Shown: positions 1 to 9,585, counted from the stretch's first letter. The stretch: DNA of 60,802 nt from Gemmatimonadota bacterium (GCA_020348925.1 CP070758.1:1074237-1135038); one strand, 5' to 3'. The notes: a model not told the origin generated them from the letters alone. Program-made: numbers and translations.

Positions 1-1219
1 CTGCCCAACCCGAGTAATCCCCCTCATCATCGCCCAAGATAACCACGTCCTCATCATCATCCAGCCAGATTTCATCGATTTCATCCCCCAGATCCTCCGA
101 GCCCAGAATGATGTACGTCTTTCCTTCCTCACTCGGCTGTTCCGTATCAGCACCAGGAGCGCCGATGACGATGTCATCGATCCCGTCGCCGTTGACATCA
201 CCGGTGGCTAGGGCCGAGCCTGAATGGCCATACTCATCATCGCCCAGGATGAGGACGTCCTCATCATCATCCAGCCAGATTGTTTCATCGTACAGCGCAT
301 ACTCCGAGCCCAAAATTACGTACGTCTTCCCTTCTTCACTTCTTACTTCCGTATCAGCACCGGGAGCGCCGATGATGATGTCATCGATCCCGTCGCCGTT
401 GACGTCACCACTGGCTAACGCCCAGCCCGAATTGGCCTCATCGCCATTGCCCACGATGAGCACGTCCTCATCACTATCTAAATAAATATCTGACGGCAGG
501 CTGGCCGATCCGAAGATGACGTATGTTTCCCCCTCGTCACTATCGGTCACTACATCAACACCAGGAGCCCCGACAATAATATCACCCACCCCGTCCCCGT
601 TGACGTCACCGGTGGCCACGGCCTGTCCCACACGGCCCCCATTATAAAAACCCCAGATGACGACATAGCCATTATTTTCAATGCCCGGGACACCCTTCTC
701 CGATCCATGCCACCCATAGACTTCTATGGTATCCGGCAGACTGGCCGAGCCGAAGATGACGTACGCCGCACCTTCGTCACTCAGATCATTCACATCAACA
801 CCTGGGGCTCCGATGATGATATCATCGATCCCGTCGCCGTTCACGTCACCACAGGCCACTGAAGCGCCAAACTCGTCACCTTCATAAGCTCCCATGATGC
901 GCACGCTCACCTTGCCCCCCAGGCCGATCTTATCCGGCAGATTGGCTTTCCCATAAATGACGTATACCTCACCCTCATCACTCCTTCCATCCGTGTCCCC
1001 ATTAGGAGCTCCTATAATGATATCGTCGATCCCGTCGCCGTTGACATCACCACTGGCCACGGCTGCGCCTGAATATCCTGCATAATCATCGCCCAGGATG
1101 CGCACATCCTCCTCGCCCTCATCCAGATCAATCGTATGCGGCAATTGAGCCTGGATCTCACCGAATCCAAAGCCCACTAAGAATGCGGCGAAAACTGATA
1201 AAAATAGAATCCTTCTCAT
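1..1219 (-). CDS. Secreted FG-GAP repeat protein, C-terminus beyond window edge
   Basis: The frame is open from an ATG at 1219 to the left edge, so at least 406 residues are present and the gene is partial. It begins with a signal peptide (MRRILFLSVFAAFLVGFGFG) and continues as repeats of about 65-100 residues. Each carries a calcium-loop core of the form GDVNGDGIDDIIIGAPG followed by EG-x-x-YVI(Y/F)G, the pattern of integrin-alpha-type FG-GAP beta-propeller blades. At least five cores are visible, all in the same frame. Start chosen because AAAGGAGGT lies just upstream. A propeller exported to the cell surface or medium is expected; ligand unknown. The nucleotide repeats within the gene are themselves similar, so copy number may vary between strains. 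Confidence 0.85.
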   Translation of the reverse strand, partial: MRRILFLSVFAAFLVGFGFGEIQAQLPHTIDLDEGEEDVRILGDDYAGYSGAAVASGDVNGDGIDDIIIGAPNGDTDGRSDEGEVYVIYGKANLPDKIGLGGKVSVRIMGAYEGDEFGASVACGDVNGDGIDDIIIGAPGVDVNDLSDEGAAYVIFGSASLPDTIEVYGWHGSEKGVPGIENNGYVVIWGFYNGGRVGQAVATGDVNGDGVGDIIVGAPGVDVVTDSDEGETYVIFGSASLPSDIYLDSDEDVLIVGNGDEANSGWALASGDVNGDGIDDIIIGAPGADTEVRSEEGKTYVILGSEYALYDETIWLDDDEDVLILGDDEYGHSGSALATGDVNGDGIDDIVIGAPGADTEQPSEEGKTYIILGSEDLGDEIDEIWLDDDEDVVILGDDEGDYSGWA

Positions 1220-1757
1220 ACCTACCACCTCCTTTGACATCGAAAGGGACACCCTAAAAAGGGCATATTCCCCACTGGTTTCACATGCACTGCATCTTCT
1301 TGTACCATTCCGCTTATAGGATCACCTCCTTTCAAAGCCATAGGTATACATGAACATGAGCATCCTGAATCGCTGCTTCGAGGGAAACAAAAAAGGAATT
1401 TGTAACATAGAATGAGAAAAAACATGAGATGAATTGAAAAGATCTCACAATTAAAGACGGTTCAGAGTAAACATCCCCTCCTGTGTGCACTCCTACCAGC
1501 ATACTACCAGCTTTCTCCGACAACTAAAGTATTGACTGCGCGTCATTATGTCAAGGAATTTCTTTTTATTTCCGATGGATTTTTATATAGTAGGGCCGCG
1601 CGAGTATTCCCATCACAGGATGGATATCTTTTACAGGCCTTGAAGAACCCTTAGGGTGGATCGTCTCGGGTAGGAAACCGAAGAGACCCATGGCGGGTTT
1701 GATATCCACTGGGATCAATATTTACGTCGCTGAGTGGAAGATTTTCATGGGCAATTA
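1220..1757. other. Long gene-free leader region upstream of the FG-GAP gene
   Basis: No convincing gene. It holds a sigma70-like promoter (1526-1554), an unusually long Shine-Dalgarno-like tract at 1319-1332 on the minus strand, a possible 28-codon reading frame (1308 down to 1222), and a roughly 75-nt element near 1613-1685 that resembles one near 4859-4930. Confidence 0.5.
1526..1554 (-). promoter_or_regulatory. Predicted sigma70-type promoter for the FG-GAP gene
   Basis: On the minus strand TTGACA (1554-1549) is followed after exactly 17 nt by TACTTT (1531-1526). This implies a leader of roughly 300 nt before the FG-GAP start at 1219. Confidence 0.5.
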
Positions 1758-4655
1758 TTACGAAGATCCACACTCGCCCATACCCAATATTGCATTTATC
1801 ATACCCACCGCATCAAGAATGTCGATGAGCCCATCGCCGCTGCAATCGGCCGCCCACTCTTCCGATGCGGTCGGGGTCTCAAGCCCCAACAGAATGTTCA
1901 CAGCACGAACGACATCGACGATGTTGACATATCCATCAGCGTTGACATCACCCTTCAGTCTCTGAGAAACAGAGATCGAAAAATCTTGGGTGTCCCTGGC
2001 CAGTACGGCATCCGTCACCTCAATGGTGATGAACGTGCTCTCCGCAGCAGTCGGTGTGCCAAAGATCATCCCGGCAAGGCTGTCAAGCCCTAATCCATCA
2101 GGCAAAAACCCTGATATGACATCCCACCTGTAAGGAGCTGTCCCACCGACGGCCAAGAGGGCCTCACTGTATGCGAAACCGACAAATCCATCGCAGAGAA
2201 CAGTGCTCACAACGACCAGAGATGGCATGTACTCAATAGTGTCCTGGAAACAATCGGACCAGTTGCCGGCCGCATCCTGGAATTGGACAAAAACCGTTTT
2301 CGTCCCTGCGAAAGGCGTCCCACCATACTCCCCGGCTGTCAGGTCCCAGTCGCTCCTGACATCGGCGTAATCCTCGGCCTCAGACCATGAGACCCCGTCG
2401 TTGCTAAACCGCATCCGGGCCCCTGACCCCAGACCGCTGAACTCATCAACAGCGCCCAGCTTATCGAGAGTGACCACGTTGGTGAACGTCGTCTCGGCAC
2501 CACTATTGATGGAAATGCTTCCGTCGACCGGTCCGGACCTATCGATGCAGAAGGGCCCCACATGAACGGGGCTCCCCCAATTCCCGGCACGATCCACACA
2601 CCGAATATGAAAATAGTGATCGCTGCCATCGCTCAGGGGCGACGATGTCACTGACCCCACACCCCCCTCAACACAAACGGTCGAGTCCGGCAGAGTGAGC
2701 GGAGACTTGTCCCACAGCGTCGCATACCCATCCAGGCCGGCACCTGGACCGGGATCCGTTGCATCGGTCCAGGCGATCTCCACGGTGGGGGCATTCGACC
2801 AGACGCCGGGCTGATGGCTGGCACTGGTCACATTCGTTGGACCATCGGGGAACACCGTATCCTTGAAAAACTGCCAGCTCCAACGACATCCCCCAGCCTC
2901 ATTACCGGCACGATCTCGGACCTTGAAGTAAATCGTATTGCTCCCCTGAGGGAGATCACCAAATCCGGGTATGGCCCAACCGTCACTGTCCCAAAAGAAA
3001 CCACCCACATTGAGAAAAAGGTTGATCCACTGACCGCTACAGGAATTTATCTGGTACCAGCCGTCGTCCAGATCGCCGTCGTCGTCAAACCCAAAGTTGG
3101 AGAAGCTGGGCGCGGTGTTGTACCATCGGCCCTGGGGCTCTGCGATCCGTTCCATGGTGGGACAGGGCAGATCATCGGTTTGGGAGGCGGAATAGGTAAA
3201 TGTGAGACCCGTACCCTCAGAAGACAGGACGACCGGAATGAGAACGATCCTGTCGTAATCTTCCCAGCTTACGGCCATGGTTCCCGCACCGTCGCCGTCC
3301 AGTTGTATCTCGGTAAATTCGGTTCCCGGATAAAAGGCCACCATCGCTGCCCAATCGTATCCATCCTGGCCGTCGAAGGTTATGCTCAGGCCCCGCTGTC
3401 CCTCAGCTTCCGGGTAGTCAAACTGAATAAAACTTGTTCCATAGAAATCGAGCGGATGATCCCCCTCATCCCCACTCGCCGGATACGTGCTGTGGATGTG
3501 GGAGGGCTTGATGTAAGGACCATTTACCCAGTTACCGCCAAATGAGAAGTGTTGCCCGTCGTCGTTCGGACCTGTAAAATAACGCCAGATGCAATATTCC
3601 TTGAGAGCCTGGTTGAAACTGCTCCCGTAAGAGGCGGCGAGAACATAATCAATGTCGGCGATGGTGTGTTCCCCCCAGTTGGTGCTGTTTCGGACCCAAA
3701 TCCGTCTCGGCAGGTCTATGTCGCTGTACCTCTCGGTCAGAAAGAAGACCCACGCGCATCCCGAATACATATATCTGTTGTAAAGCGCCGTGATGGACAG
3801 CCAGGGATTTGACAGCGGATTTTCATTCCCCGAAGTTGTCATAGTAAAAGATTCAAGAAGCTCACTGTAGACCGTATACGCCATCCAGTTTGCGCAGTTT
3901 TCTAACCAGAAAAAATGCTCGGACCAGCTGTAACTGATCTCACAGGCGTGATTGAATTCGTGAGCCACTATTTTCTTGTACTGTGAAGATTTAGCTTCAT
4001 TAGTAACAACAATATAACTGGTCCAATCCTCTTGATCGGGATCAGGCCCTTCTTGCTCAGGGGAAACATATCCATACACTTTTATGTTCTTGATATAAAT
4101 ATCATAGAGATCATCGCCACCCAGACCGTAGTCCGAAGGCGGCTCATCCCAATGCATCTCAGTGCATTGTTGACTCCAATTATGCTCGGCGTACATCCCC
4201 ACAATAAGGGCAAGTGAGTCAGGGAAAGCATCGACTAGCTGGTGGGTGTAATGAATCCTGAAATGGGTGGTTTTGAGTATTATCTCAGGACCGCTCAAAG
4301 TCGGCCTTTCAAGATGACGCTTCAATGTCCGCTGCGCCGCCGTGCTCAGCCTGCCCCAATTCCTCCGCACCTCCAAAAAAGTCGGCGTCCCGCACACAGC
4401 AGATCCATCATCCTCGGACACACCGGCCCTGTACTCCTCGGGCAGTCTCTCAAAATCATCGATCGCATAGACCTTGTACATGAGGGCAGTTTCGTAGTCA
4501 ATCTCCCCCGATTGATAGGACCTCTCTATTTTCGTCAACACGGTCCCATGAGATTTTTTCTCACTTCCCGTAGCACGTCCTGAGGAGTGAGAACTGCCGG
4601 AGAGAAACAGAACCATGAGGCCGAGAGAGACAACGGTTCCATATCGCTTTCCCAT
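1758..4655 (-). CDS. Secreted HExxH metalloprotease with Ig-like and dockerin domains (MXAN_6640-like)
   Basis: A 965-residue exported protein with an N-terminal signal peptide. The first 400 residues resemble the MXAN_6640-type putative metalloproteases. HEFNH at residues 232-236 is a zinc-binding HExxH motif, and WLENCANW about 20 residues later supplies a plausible third ligand (Glu). The middle contains Ig/fibronectin-like segments. Near residue 830 there is a putative Ig (He_PIG-type) domain (FVGFAYSEALLAVGG, then GTP). The last 65 residues form a two-repeat dockerin, with calcium loops starting GDVNADGYVNIVD and ADCSGDGLIDILD. The Ig-dockerin tail is very similar to that of the C25 protease at 54833-57277. 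The start is supported by GGAAAGGAGTGATCC upstream. Proteolytic activity is inferred from the motif; the role of the dockerin is unknown, since no cohesin is visible here. Confidence 0.85.
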   Translation of the reverse strand: MGKRYGTVVSLGLMVLFLSGSSHSSGRATGSEKKSHGTVLTKIERSYQSGEIDYETALMYKVYAIDDFERLPEEYRAGVSEDDGSAVCGTPTFLEVRRNWGRLSTAAQRTLKRHLERPTLSGPEIILKTTHFRIHYTHQLVDAFPDSLALIVGMYAEHNWSQQCTEMHWDEPPSDYGLGGDDLYDIYIKNIKVYGYVSPEQEGPDPDQEDWTSYIVVTNEAKSSQYKKIVAHEFNHACEISYSWSEHFFWLENCANWMAYTVYSELLESFTMTTSGNENPLSNPWLSITALYNRYMYSGCAWVFFLTERYSDIDLPRRIWVRNSTNWGEHTIADIDYVLAASYGSSFNQALKEYCIWRYFTGPNDDGQHFSFGGNWVNGPYIKPSHIHSTYPASGDEGDHPLDFYGTSFIQFDYPEAEGQRGLSITFDGQDGYDWAAMVAFYPGTEFTEIQLDGDGAGTMAVSWEDYDRIVLIPVVLSSEGTGLTFTYSASQTDDLPCPTMERIAEPQGRWYNTAPSFSNFGFDDDGDLDDGWYQINSCSGQWINLFLNVGGFFWDSDGWAIPGFGDLPQGSNTIYFKVRDRAGNEAGGCRWSWQFFKDTVFPDGPTNVTSASHQPGVWSNAPTVEIAWTDATDPGPGAGLDGYATLWDKSPLTLPDSTVCVEGGVGSVTSSPLSDGSDHYFHIRCVDRAGNWGSPVHVGPFCIDRSGPVDGSISINSGAETTFTNVVTLDKLGAVDEFSGLGSGARMRFSNDGVSWSEAEDYADVRSDWDLTAGEYGGTPFAGTKTVFVQFQDAAGNWSDCFQDTIEYMPSLVVVSTVLCDGFVGFAYSEALLAVGGTAPYRWDVISGFLPDGLGLDSLAGMIFGTPTAAESTFITIEVTDAVLARDTQDFSISVSQRLKGDVNADGYVNIVDVVRAVNILLGLETPTASEEWAADCSGDGLIDILDAVGMINAILGMGECGSS

Positions 4656-5019
4656 GCAGGATCACTCCTTTCCTATAAAATTGTAATTATTATTTTTAGT
4701 CATGACACGTGTGCAAAAAGCAAAATGTTGATGCTCTGGATATGTCTTCACCCCCAAGTGAACACCCCAACCTCTCCAAAAGCACACGGCTCGACGTCGT
4801 CTCGTGCTCCCTTTATAAAATGTTAGTCGCTTTTGTTATCCGGAAGGTTTCATACGTTGGGATGGATCTTTTTCATGGGCTGTGAAGCCCTTGAAAATAG
4901 ACTCGGGGAAGATATCCGAGGCGATCAATTTGGAGTACCCCGGGCAAACAGCTTAGGCGATCAAACAACATAGAAAAACATACACAAGGTGTCCTTTCAC
5001 TTTATTTTTTATCTCATCT
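4656..5019. other. Intergenic region with element resembling one near 1613-1685
   Basis: No gene seen. It contains the second copy of a roughly 75-nt element (4859-4930). On the minus strand this includes a hairpin formed by TTTTCA/TGAAAA and GGGCT/AGCCC arms, and a second small stem CTCGG/CCGAG. Confidence 0.4.
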
Positions 5020-6573
5020 TTATCTTTCTTCCCCATTCAACGGGCTCATGATGTTTTCGAGCCCTTCTTGTTCTATATTTTTCAAAGCCTTCGACATGCG
5101 AAAAGCCAGATAATTCTTATTCACGCTCCGAACATAATACACCGGTTCCGGTCCGACGTGTTTCAATGTTCCGAGCTCACAATTCCCGAACCACTTCGTT
5201 GCATCATAACCCATGTCTGCAGTAACGTTGCGAGACTCTCGAATTTTTTTGGGACCTGCATTGTACGCCGCAAGAGCAAAACGGATGCGGTCATCGGCAG
5301 AAACCTCCTTCTCGGTGAAATAATTCTCCATAATCCAATTAAAGTACTTCACTCCGGCATGAATATTATTTTCAGGGATATGGAGATTTCCAATTTCCAT
5401 TTCACGAGCCGTCTTCGGAAGAACCTGCATCAGTCCTATCGCACCGGCGGACGAGCGGGCCCGAGGATTAAAACGCGATTCCTGATAAGCCTGCGCAGCC
5501 AGCAGCATCCAATCGATACCATAGAATTCACCGTATTTTTTGAAGAGAGGGACATACTGGCAGCATTGATCCAAATCCTCACGTTTGAGCGCCGCTTCCT
5601 CCCACGGATTCTCTTCGAAGTATCGCTCAAAATAGATGTTCCCTTTCAATGTCCCCTTCTTGATCGTCTTGATGAATCGATTCAGGTTGGCTCGAAGTTG
5701 GGGATTGTTCTTCCGGACCATCCAGCCGTATCGAACATTGTCATTCAGCACAATGTGATCGTTTATTTTCAAATTCGGTAAAAGATCATGAGCAATGGCA
5801 GCGATATGACTGTCAGCTATGGTCATTTGTATAACACCCGCACTCACCATCTCTAAAATGTCACTGGTATGTATGACACCGGTCAATGTCACGACATCAA
5901 CGGGATGTAGCCTCTTATGGACCAATTTGGCGTTCAATTCTCTCAGACTCATATGATAGCTGCTGCCTTCTCGAACATGTATCCTTCGACCGCTGAGCTG
6001 CTCTCTATTTCTCATGTCTTTTATGTCCCGGTTGCTGACCAGAATTTCACGGATATTCCACTGGTACGGATCGGTAAAATCCACCTCCCTCATTCGCTCC
6101 GGGTGGATGGTCATATTCGCCGCCACAATATCACCGTATCCTTTCTTAAGTGCGGGAATGAGCAGATCATAGGGCAGAGGGATGTAATACATTTCTATTT
6201 TCAGGCCATCTCGGTCAAGGCTTGAATTTAGAAAATCTTGATATTCCTCCATCAAATTATATTCGTAGCCATAAGTTTTCCCCTTGTGGGTAAAAAAATT
6301 GTTATATGTGTAGGTGGTGAGAACACGAATTCTACCGACATCCATCATTCCCTCAAGGTCTGTTGTAGACGTGTCGAAGATATCGGAAGCCAAATCCAGA
6401 TTCCTCGGAATCCGGTCTTGAAGAGATGTCTCCTGATCTTCCGATGCACCTGTTTCTGGAAATGCTTCAAGGATAGGAGTTCTCCATGATTTCCGAATTC
6501 CAGCAAAGAGCCCGACACTGACAATAATGAAAACGCAAACACGCAATAACACGTAGAGTTTCCCCCGACTCAT
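5020..6573 (-). CDS. mltF: MltF-like membrane-bound lytic murein transglycosylase
   Basis: About 517 residues. After an N-terminal membrane anchor (LLRVCVFIIVSVGLFAG) comes a periplasmic substrate-binding-like domain (SBP_bac_3; RIRVLTTYTYNNFFTHKG, then DIVAANMTIHPERMREVDFT), followed by a C-terminal SLT domain. The catalytic Glu sits in AQAYQESRFNP, and the downstream GAIGLMQVLPKTA and ALAAYNAGPKKI motifs are intact. This two-domain order defines MltF, which cleaves peptidoglycan glycan strands to anhydro-MurNAc products. The ATG at 6573 is preferred over the GTG at 6609 because AAAGGA lies 8-9 nt before it. The start forms an ATGA overlap with a short upstream frame (6570-6815). Confidence 0.9.
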   Translation of the reverse strand: MSRGKLYVLLRVCVFIIVSVGLFAGIRKSWRTPILEAFPETGASEDQETSLQDRIPRNLDLASDIFDTSTTDLEGMMDVGRIRVLTTYTYNNFFTHKGKTYGYEYNLMEEYQDFLNSSLDRDGLKIEMYYIPLPYDLLIPALKKGYGDIVAANMTIHPERMREVDFTDPYQWNIREILVSNRDIKDMRNREQLSGRRIHVREGSSYHMSLRELNAKLVHKRLHPVDVVTLTGVIHTSDILEMVSAGVIQMTIADSHIAAIAHDLLPNLKINDHIVLNDNVRYGWMVRKNNPQLRANLNRFIKTIKKGTLKGNIYFERYFEENPWEEAALKREDLDQCCQYVPLFKKYGEFYGIDWMLLAAQAYQESRFNPRARSSAGAIGLMQVLPKTAREMEIGNLHIPENNIHAGVKYFNWIMENYFTEKEVSADDRIRFALAAYNAGPKKIRESRNVTADMGYDATKWFGNCELGTLKHVGPEPVYYVRSVNKNYLAFRMSKALKNIEQEGLENIMSPLNGEER

Positions 6574-6815
6574 TTGACAAGTCCTTTGGTGTAGTGTTGA
6601 GAATGCCACGCGGCATCTCTTTGTATAATTAATGACGAAATATTTCCTAAAGCAACCATTTTGAGCCGAACGGAAGAGATATCTTTCAAATGTACCACCG
6701 TTCCCATCGTTTCATTGTCTCGGGCCTTCGAAGCCGGATATATTTCTCGAATGCCTGCTCTTGGAACGGTAACCGTTGGTCCAAGCAACCTTGAAACATA
6801 ACCGCCAATCATCAA
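6570..6815 (-). CDS. Doubtful short ORF overlapping the mltF start
   Basis: An 81-codon frame whose TGA overlaps the mltF ATG as ATGA, the usual arrangement for translational coupling. The protein has no signal peptide, membrane segment or motif I recognise, and no clear ribosome binding site precedes its ATG. It may be a real leader gene or chance. The rest of the 6816-6995 divergent region holds no other gene candidate and presumably contains promoters for mltF and the gene at 6996. Confidence 0.25.
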   Translation of the reverse strand: MMIGGYVSRLLGPTVTVPRAGIREIYPASKARDNETMGTVVHLKDISSVRLKMVALGNISSLIIQRDAAWHSQHYTKGLVK

Positions 6816-6995
6816 AATAGAACCACCAGTAGAAAAAAAGTACCGTCAATCATAAAAAGGTAAACATTTCTACCGTACACGAAGTCACACCTTATGAAAG
6901 ATCAAAACAATGATCTTCTTCTTCGACCGAGAGACACACAGTGACTTGAGCGGGATAGAGGGATGGCCGAAAATGTATGATAGAAGGTGATGGAA

Positions 6996-8732
6996 ATGCT
7001 GAACAAATTAATGACATTGAATTTTCCTCACGTGATCGTCACACTTTTTCTTGTGACCTCTGCTTTCGGAAACGCCGGTCTCACGAACACATCCGGCATT
7101 ATAGTCGATATCCGTAATATCGGTCATCGCAATTGGGAGATGGCATCCTTTTCACTTGATAAGAAACTTGATCTCCATATTGAGGCTCGCGGGACCGAAC
7201 CACAACGGGATGATTTCGTCTATTCCTACGCCTGGATACTGGATGCTCGATCAAGAGACGTCGTGTGGGAGATGAACTTGGATAAGACATCACGAAAAAG
7301 ACGTCTCAAGAAATTTACCTACGAAAGGATGATTACGCTTTCAGAGGGTGATTACGAGGTCTATTACGCCACTTCTACTTTTTTTATGGACATGAACATA
7401 GAAGGGTTGGGTGATCTCTTCGAAAGTATTATACACGGTCTCCAAGACAAGCGATACACTGCAGACCGCGGTATTACGATCAAGGCCAAAGATTCAAGGG
7501 ACATGAAATATGTCCACGAATACGATCCACATAAAAGAGACAAGAACGTGATTCTCCAAATGACCTGCGTGGGAGATGACGAGTTTCACAAAGAAGGCTT
7601 TACTTTGAAGAAACCTGCGGCCGTTCGTATCTATGCCCTTGGGGAAGGGAGCCTGAACGACCGTGAGATGAGCGATTACGGTTGGATTATGAACACCAAG
7701 ACCCGCGAGCGAATCTGGGAGATGACGACCCGAAACACCGATCACGCCGGTGGTGCAGACAAGAACCTGCTTTATAACGATCGCTTCACCCTGCCTGCCG
7801 GTAGTTACATGGTCTCCTATGTCACTGATGGCTCCCATTCGTACGAACGATGGAACGCTCGACCTCCGTATGACCCGAACCATTGGGGCATTACACTGTG
7901 GTCAGAAGATTCAAGTTTTATCCAACAGGACGTTGTTCCACATGTTGCAACACAGGAGAAGGAGCCCGTCATCAAAATGGTTCGTATGCAAGACGATGAA
8001 TTTAGAAGTCAGGGCTTTTCTCTTTTGAAGCCGGCGGATCTTCACATTTACGCGCTGGGTGAATATGCAAGTGACACGTTTTACGATTACGGTATTATTT
8101 TGGACGCCCATACACGTGAAAAAGTATGGAGCATGACTTTTTACAATACGAAGCATGCGGGTGGTGGAAAAAAGAATCGTATTCATGACGACATCGTTCG
8201 ATTTCCTGCCGGTGACTATATCGTGTATTACATTACCGATGAATCCCATTCCTTACACGAATGGAATGCGGGTCCCCCGTATGACCCGGAAGCATGGGGT
8301 ATCACCATCTGGGTGGCGGAGGACAATTTTGAACCGAATAGCATTCAAAAGTACACGGTTCGTGAAGATCCTAATGTTCTGACGAATTTAACCGGGCTGG
8401 GGGATCAAGAGCAAGGGGTTGAACGATTCTCCTTAGACCAAAGCACGCGGGTTCGCATCTATGCTGTTGGTGAGGGTGATCGATACGACATGTACGATTA
8501 CGGATGGAATGAGGATGAAAGAGGACGGATGGTTTGGGAGATGACTTATCGGAATACCGGGCACGCTGGTGGTGCTCAAAAGAATCGTCTCTTCAACGAT
8601 GTTATCGTGTTGGGTGAAGGAGAGTACACGGTACATTTCGTCACGGACGGCTCACACTCATTCAAAAAATGGAACAGCACTCCACCTTACGATCCGTTCC
8701 ATTGGGGTATCTTGGTGATGAAGGAGGAGTGA
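6996..8732 (+). CDS. Secreted protein made of four ~130-residue repeats, unknown function
   Basis: About 578 residues. The start is the ATG at 6996, placed 8 nt after AAGG; upstream GTG and ATG codons are too close to that site. A signal peptide (PHVIVTLFLVTSAFGNAG) is followed by four tandem modules beginning near DNA positions 7095, 7550, 7966 and 8372. The last three are close copies sharing RIYALGEG, DYGW or DYGI, a W-x-M-x-x-x-N-T-x-HAGG-x-x-KN block, PAGSY-type turns, Y-V-T-D-x-SHS, a W-N-x-x-PPYDP block and WGI. The first is divergent and lacks the HAGG and PPYDP blocks. I do not recognise the family. The beta-rich, aromatic-rich repeats suggest an exported binding or structural protein. 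It diverges from mltF. Confidence 0.8.
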   Translation: MLNKLMTLNFPHVIVTLFLVTSAFGNAGLTNTSGIIVDIRNIGHRNWEMASFSLDKKLDLHIEARGTEPQRDDFVYSYAWILDARSRDVVWEMNLDKTSRKRRLKKFTYERMITLSEGDYEVYYATSTFFMDMNIEGLGDLFESIIHGLQDKRYTADRGITIKAKDSRDMKYVHEYDPHKRDKNVILQMTCVGDDEFHKEGFTLKKPAAVRIYALGEGSLNDREMSDYGWIMNTKTRERIWEMTTRNTDHAGGADKNLLYNDRFTLPAGSYMVSYVTDGSHSYERWNARPPYDPNHWGITLWSEDSSFIQQDVVPHVATQEKEPVIKMVRMQDDEFRSQGFSLLKPADLHIYALGEYASDTFYDYGIILDAHTREKVWSMTFYNTKHAGGGKKNRIHDDIVRFPAGDYIVYYITDESHSLHEWNAGPPYDPEAWGITIWVAEDNFEPNSIQKYTVREDPNVLTNLTGLGDQEQGVERFSLDQSTRVRIYAVGEGDRYDMYDYGWNEDERGRMVWEMTYRNTGHAGGAQKNRLFNDVIVLGEGEYTVHFVTDGSHSFKKWNSTPPYDPFHWGILVMKEE

Positions 8733-9271
8733 ACGATTACCGCCAGCAAACCACGGCTTGGTAACCCGGTGGCACGCCGTCCGAGAGACTGAGGGATCAC
8801 ATCAGTGAATCAGGACTACGAAATCTGCCTCGTCCAACCGATTCCTATTTTGAGTCATCATGTCGACCCCTGCATTCGCAGGGACGAATATTGTGCTTCA
8901 CAACCGAAACCACGAACTGACATTTTCAACGCAACCGTGGCATAGAACCTGACAAGAAAAGGTCAAACAGTGGTCTTCGTCGAAAAACGAGTGGTTTTTT
9001 CCGCTACCAAGGAGAACACCACATCCGACGAAATTCCTATGGAGCGTAAAAGAGCCTACTGCAGAAGGCAGCTGGTTTTCATACGGGATTGTATCTTATT
9101 TCCTCTGTTTCCTCAATTCATCCAATTTGCATGAAAACAAACTCTGATCCCTTGCCGGCCTATAACTGTATAAAATACAATGCTCCGTTTTTATGAATAT
9201 TCCCGGAGTTCAGAGGCAAGAATGGCTTATCTCTTGACAACCTCTACTTTCCTGTCTCCCCCTCTCTTCTT
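8733..9271. other. Convergent intergenic region with a small palindrome
   Basis: No gene seen between the converging 6996 gene and the cold-shock gene. It contains the hairpin CCCTGC-ATTC-GCAGGG at 8868-8883, which resembles the dispersed palindromes elsewhere in the window. The remainder shows nothing I can name. Confidence 0.4.
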
Positions 9272-9481
9272 CTATTCGGTTGACAGTTTCACACTCACTG
9301 CCTTGGGACCTTTGGTTCCCTTCTCAACATCGAATTGGACCTGTTGCTCTTCTTCCAATGAATCGAACTCTACATCTATCAGGTCTGTCTGATGGAAGAA
9401 AATCTCTCTGCCGTCTTCTGCACTGATGAAACCATACCCGCGACCGCGAATCAGCGTCTTAATCGTTCCTTTCAAATCCAT
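9272..9481 (-). CDS. Cold-shock domain protein (CspA family)
   Basis: 69 residues forming a single cold-shock OB-fold domain. The RNP1-like motif GRGYGFISAEDG and RNP2-like motif REIFFHQTDL are present, followed by the acidic loop and GPKAVSVKL end. CSD proteins bind single-stranded RNA/DNA and act as RNA chaperones. The ATG at 9481 follows GGAAGGGGG. It lies about 100 nt downstream of rpsU in the same direction, so zinc-ribbon, rpsU and csp probably form one transcription unit. It differs from the second cold-shock protein at 12557-12757 and begins with DLKGTIKTL rather than the usual G-x-VKWFN. Confidence 0.9.
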   Translation of the reverse strand: MDLKGTIKTLIRGRGYGFISAEDGREIFFHQTDLIDVEFDSLEEEQQVQFDVEKGTKGPKAVSVKLSTE

Positions 9482-9585
9482 CACCCCCTTCCTTAGGTAT
9501 CAGGAGTTCTTCACCCCGAAAGATCTCTGCTCGTTCCTCAGTCAATGCATAAGGTCCCGCAGAAAAATTAAACTTACGACAACTA

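Noticed and set aside
1319-1333. GGATCACCTCCTTTC on the plus strand, identical to a 16S rRNA 3' end
   Set aside because: No further 16S sequence flanks it; better read as a Shine-Dalgarno tract on the minus strand.
2814-3545. Plus-strand frame of 243 codons inside the metalloprotease gene
   Set aside because: Antisense shadow of a well-supported gene; no signal, motif or ribosome site.
8740-8830. GC-rich stretch with ACGGC/GCCGT pairing suspected to be a riboswitch
   Set aside because: It lies downstream of a plus-strand gene and antisense to none of interest, and matches no riboswitch consensus I know.
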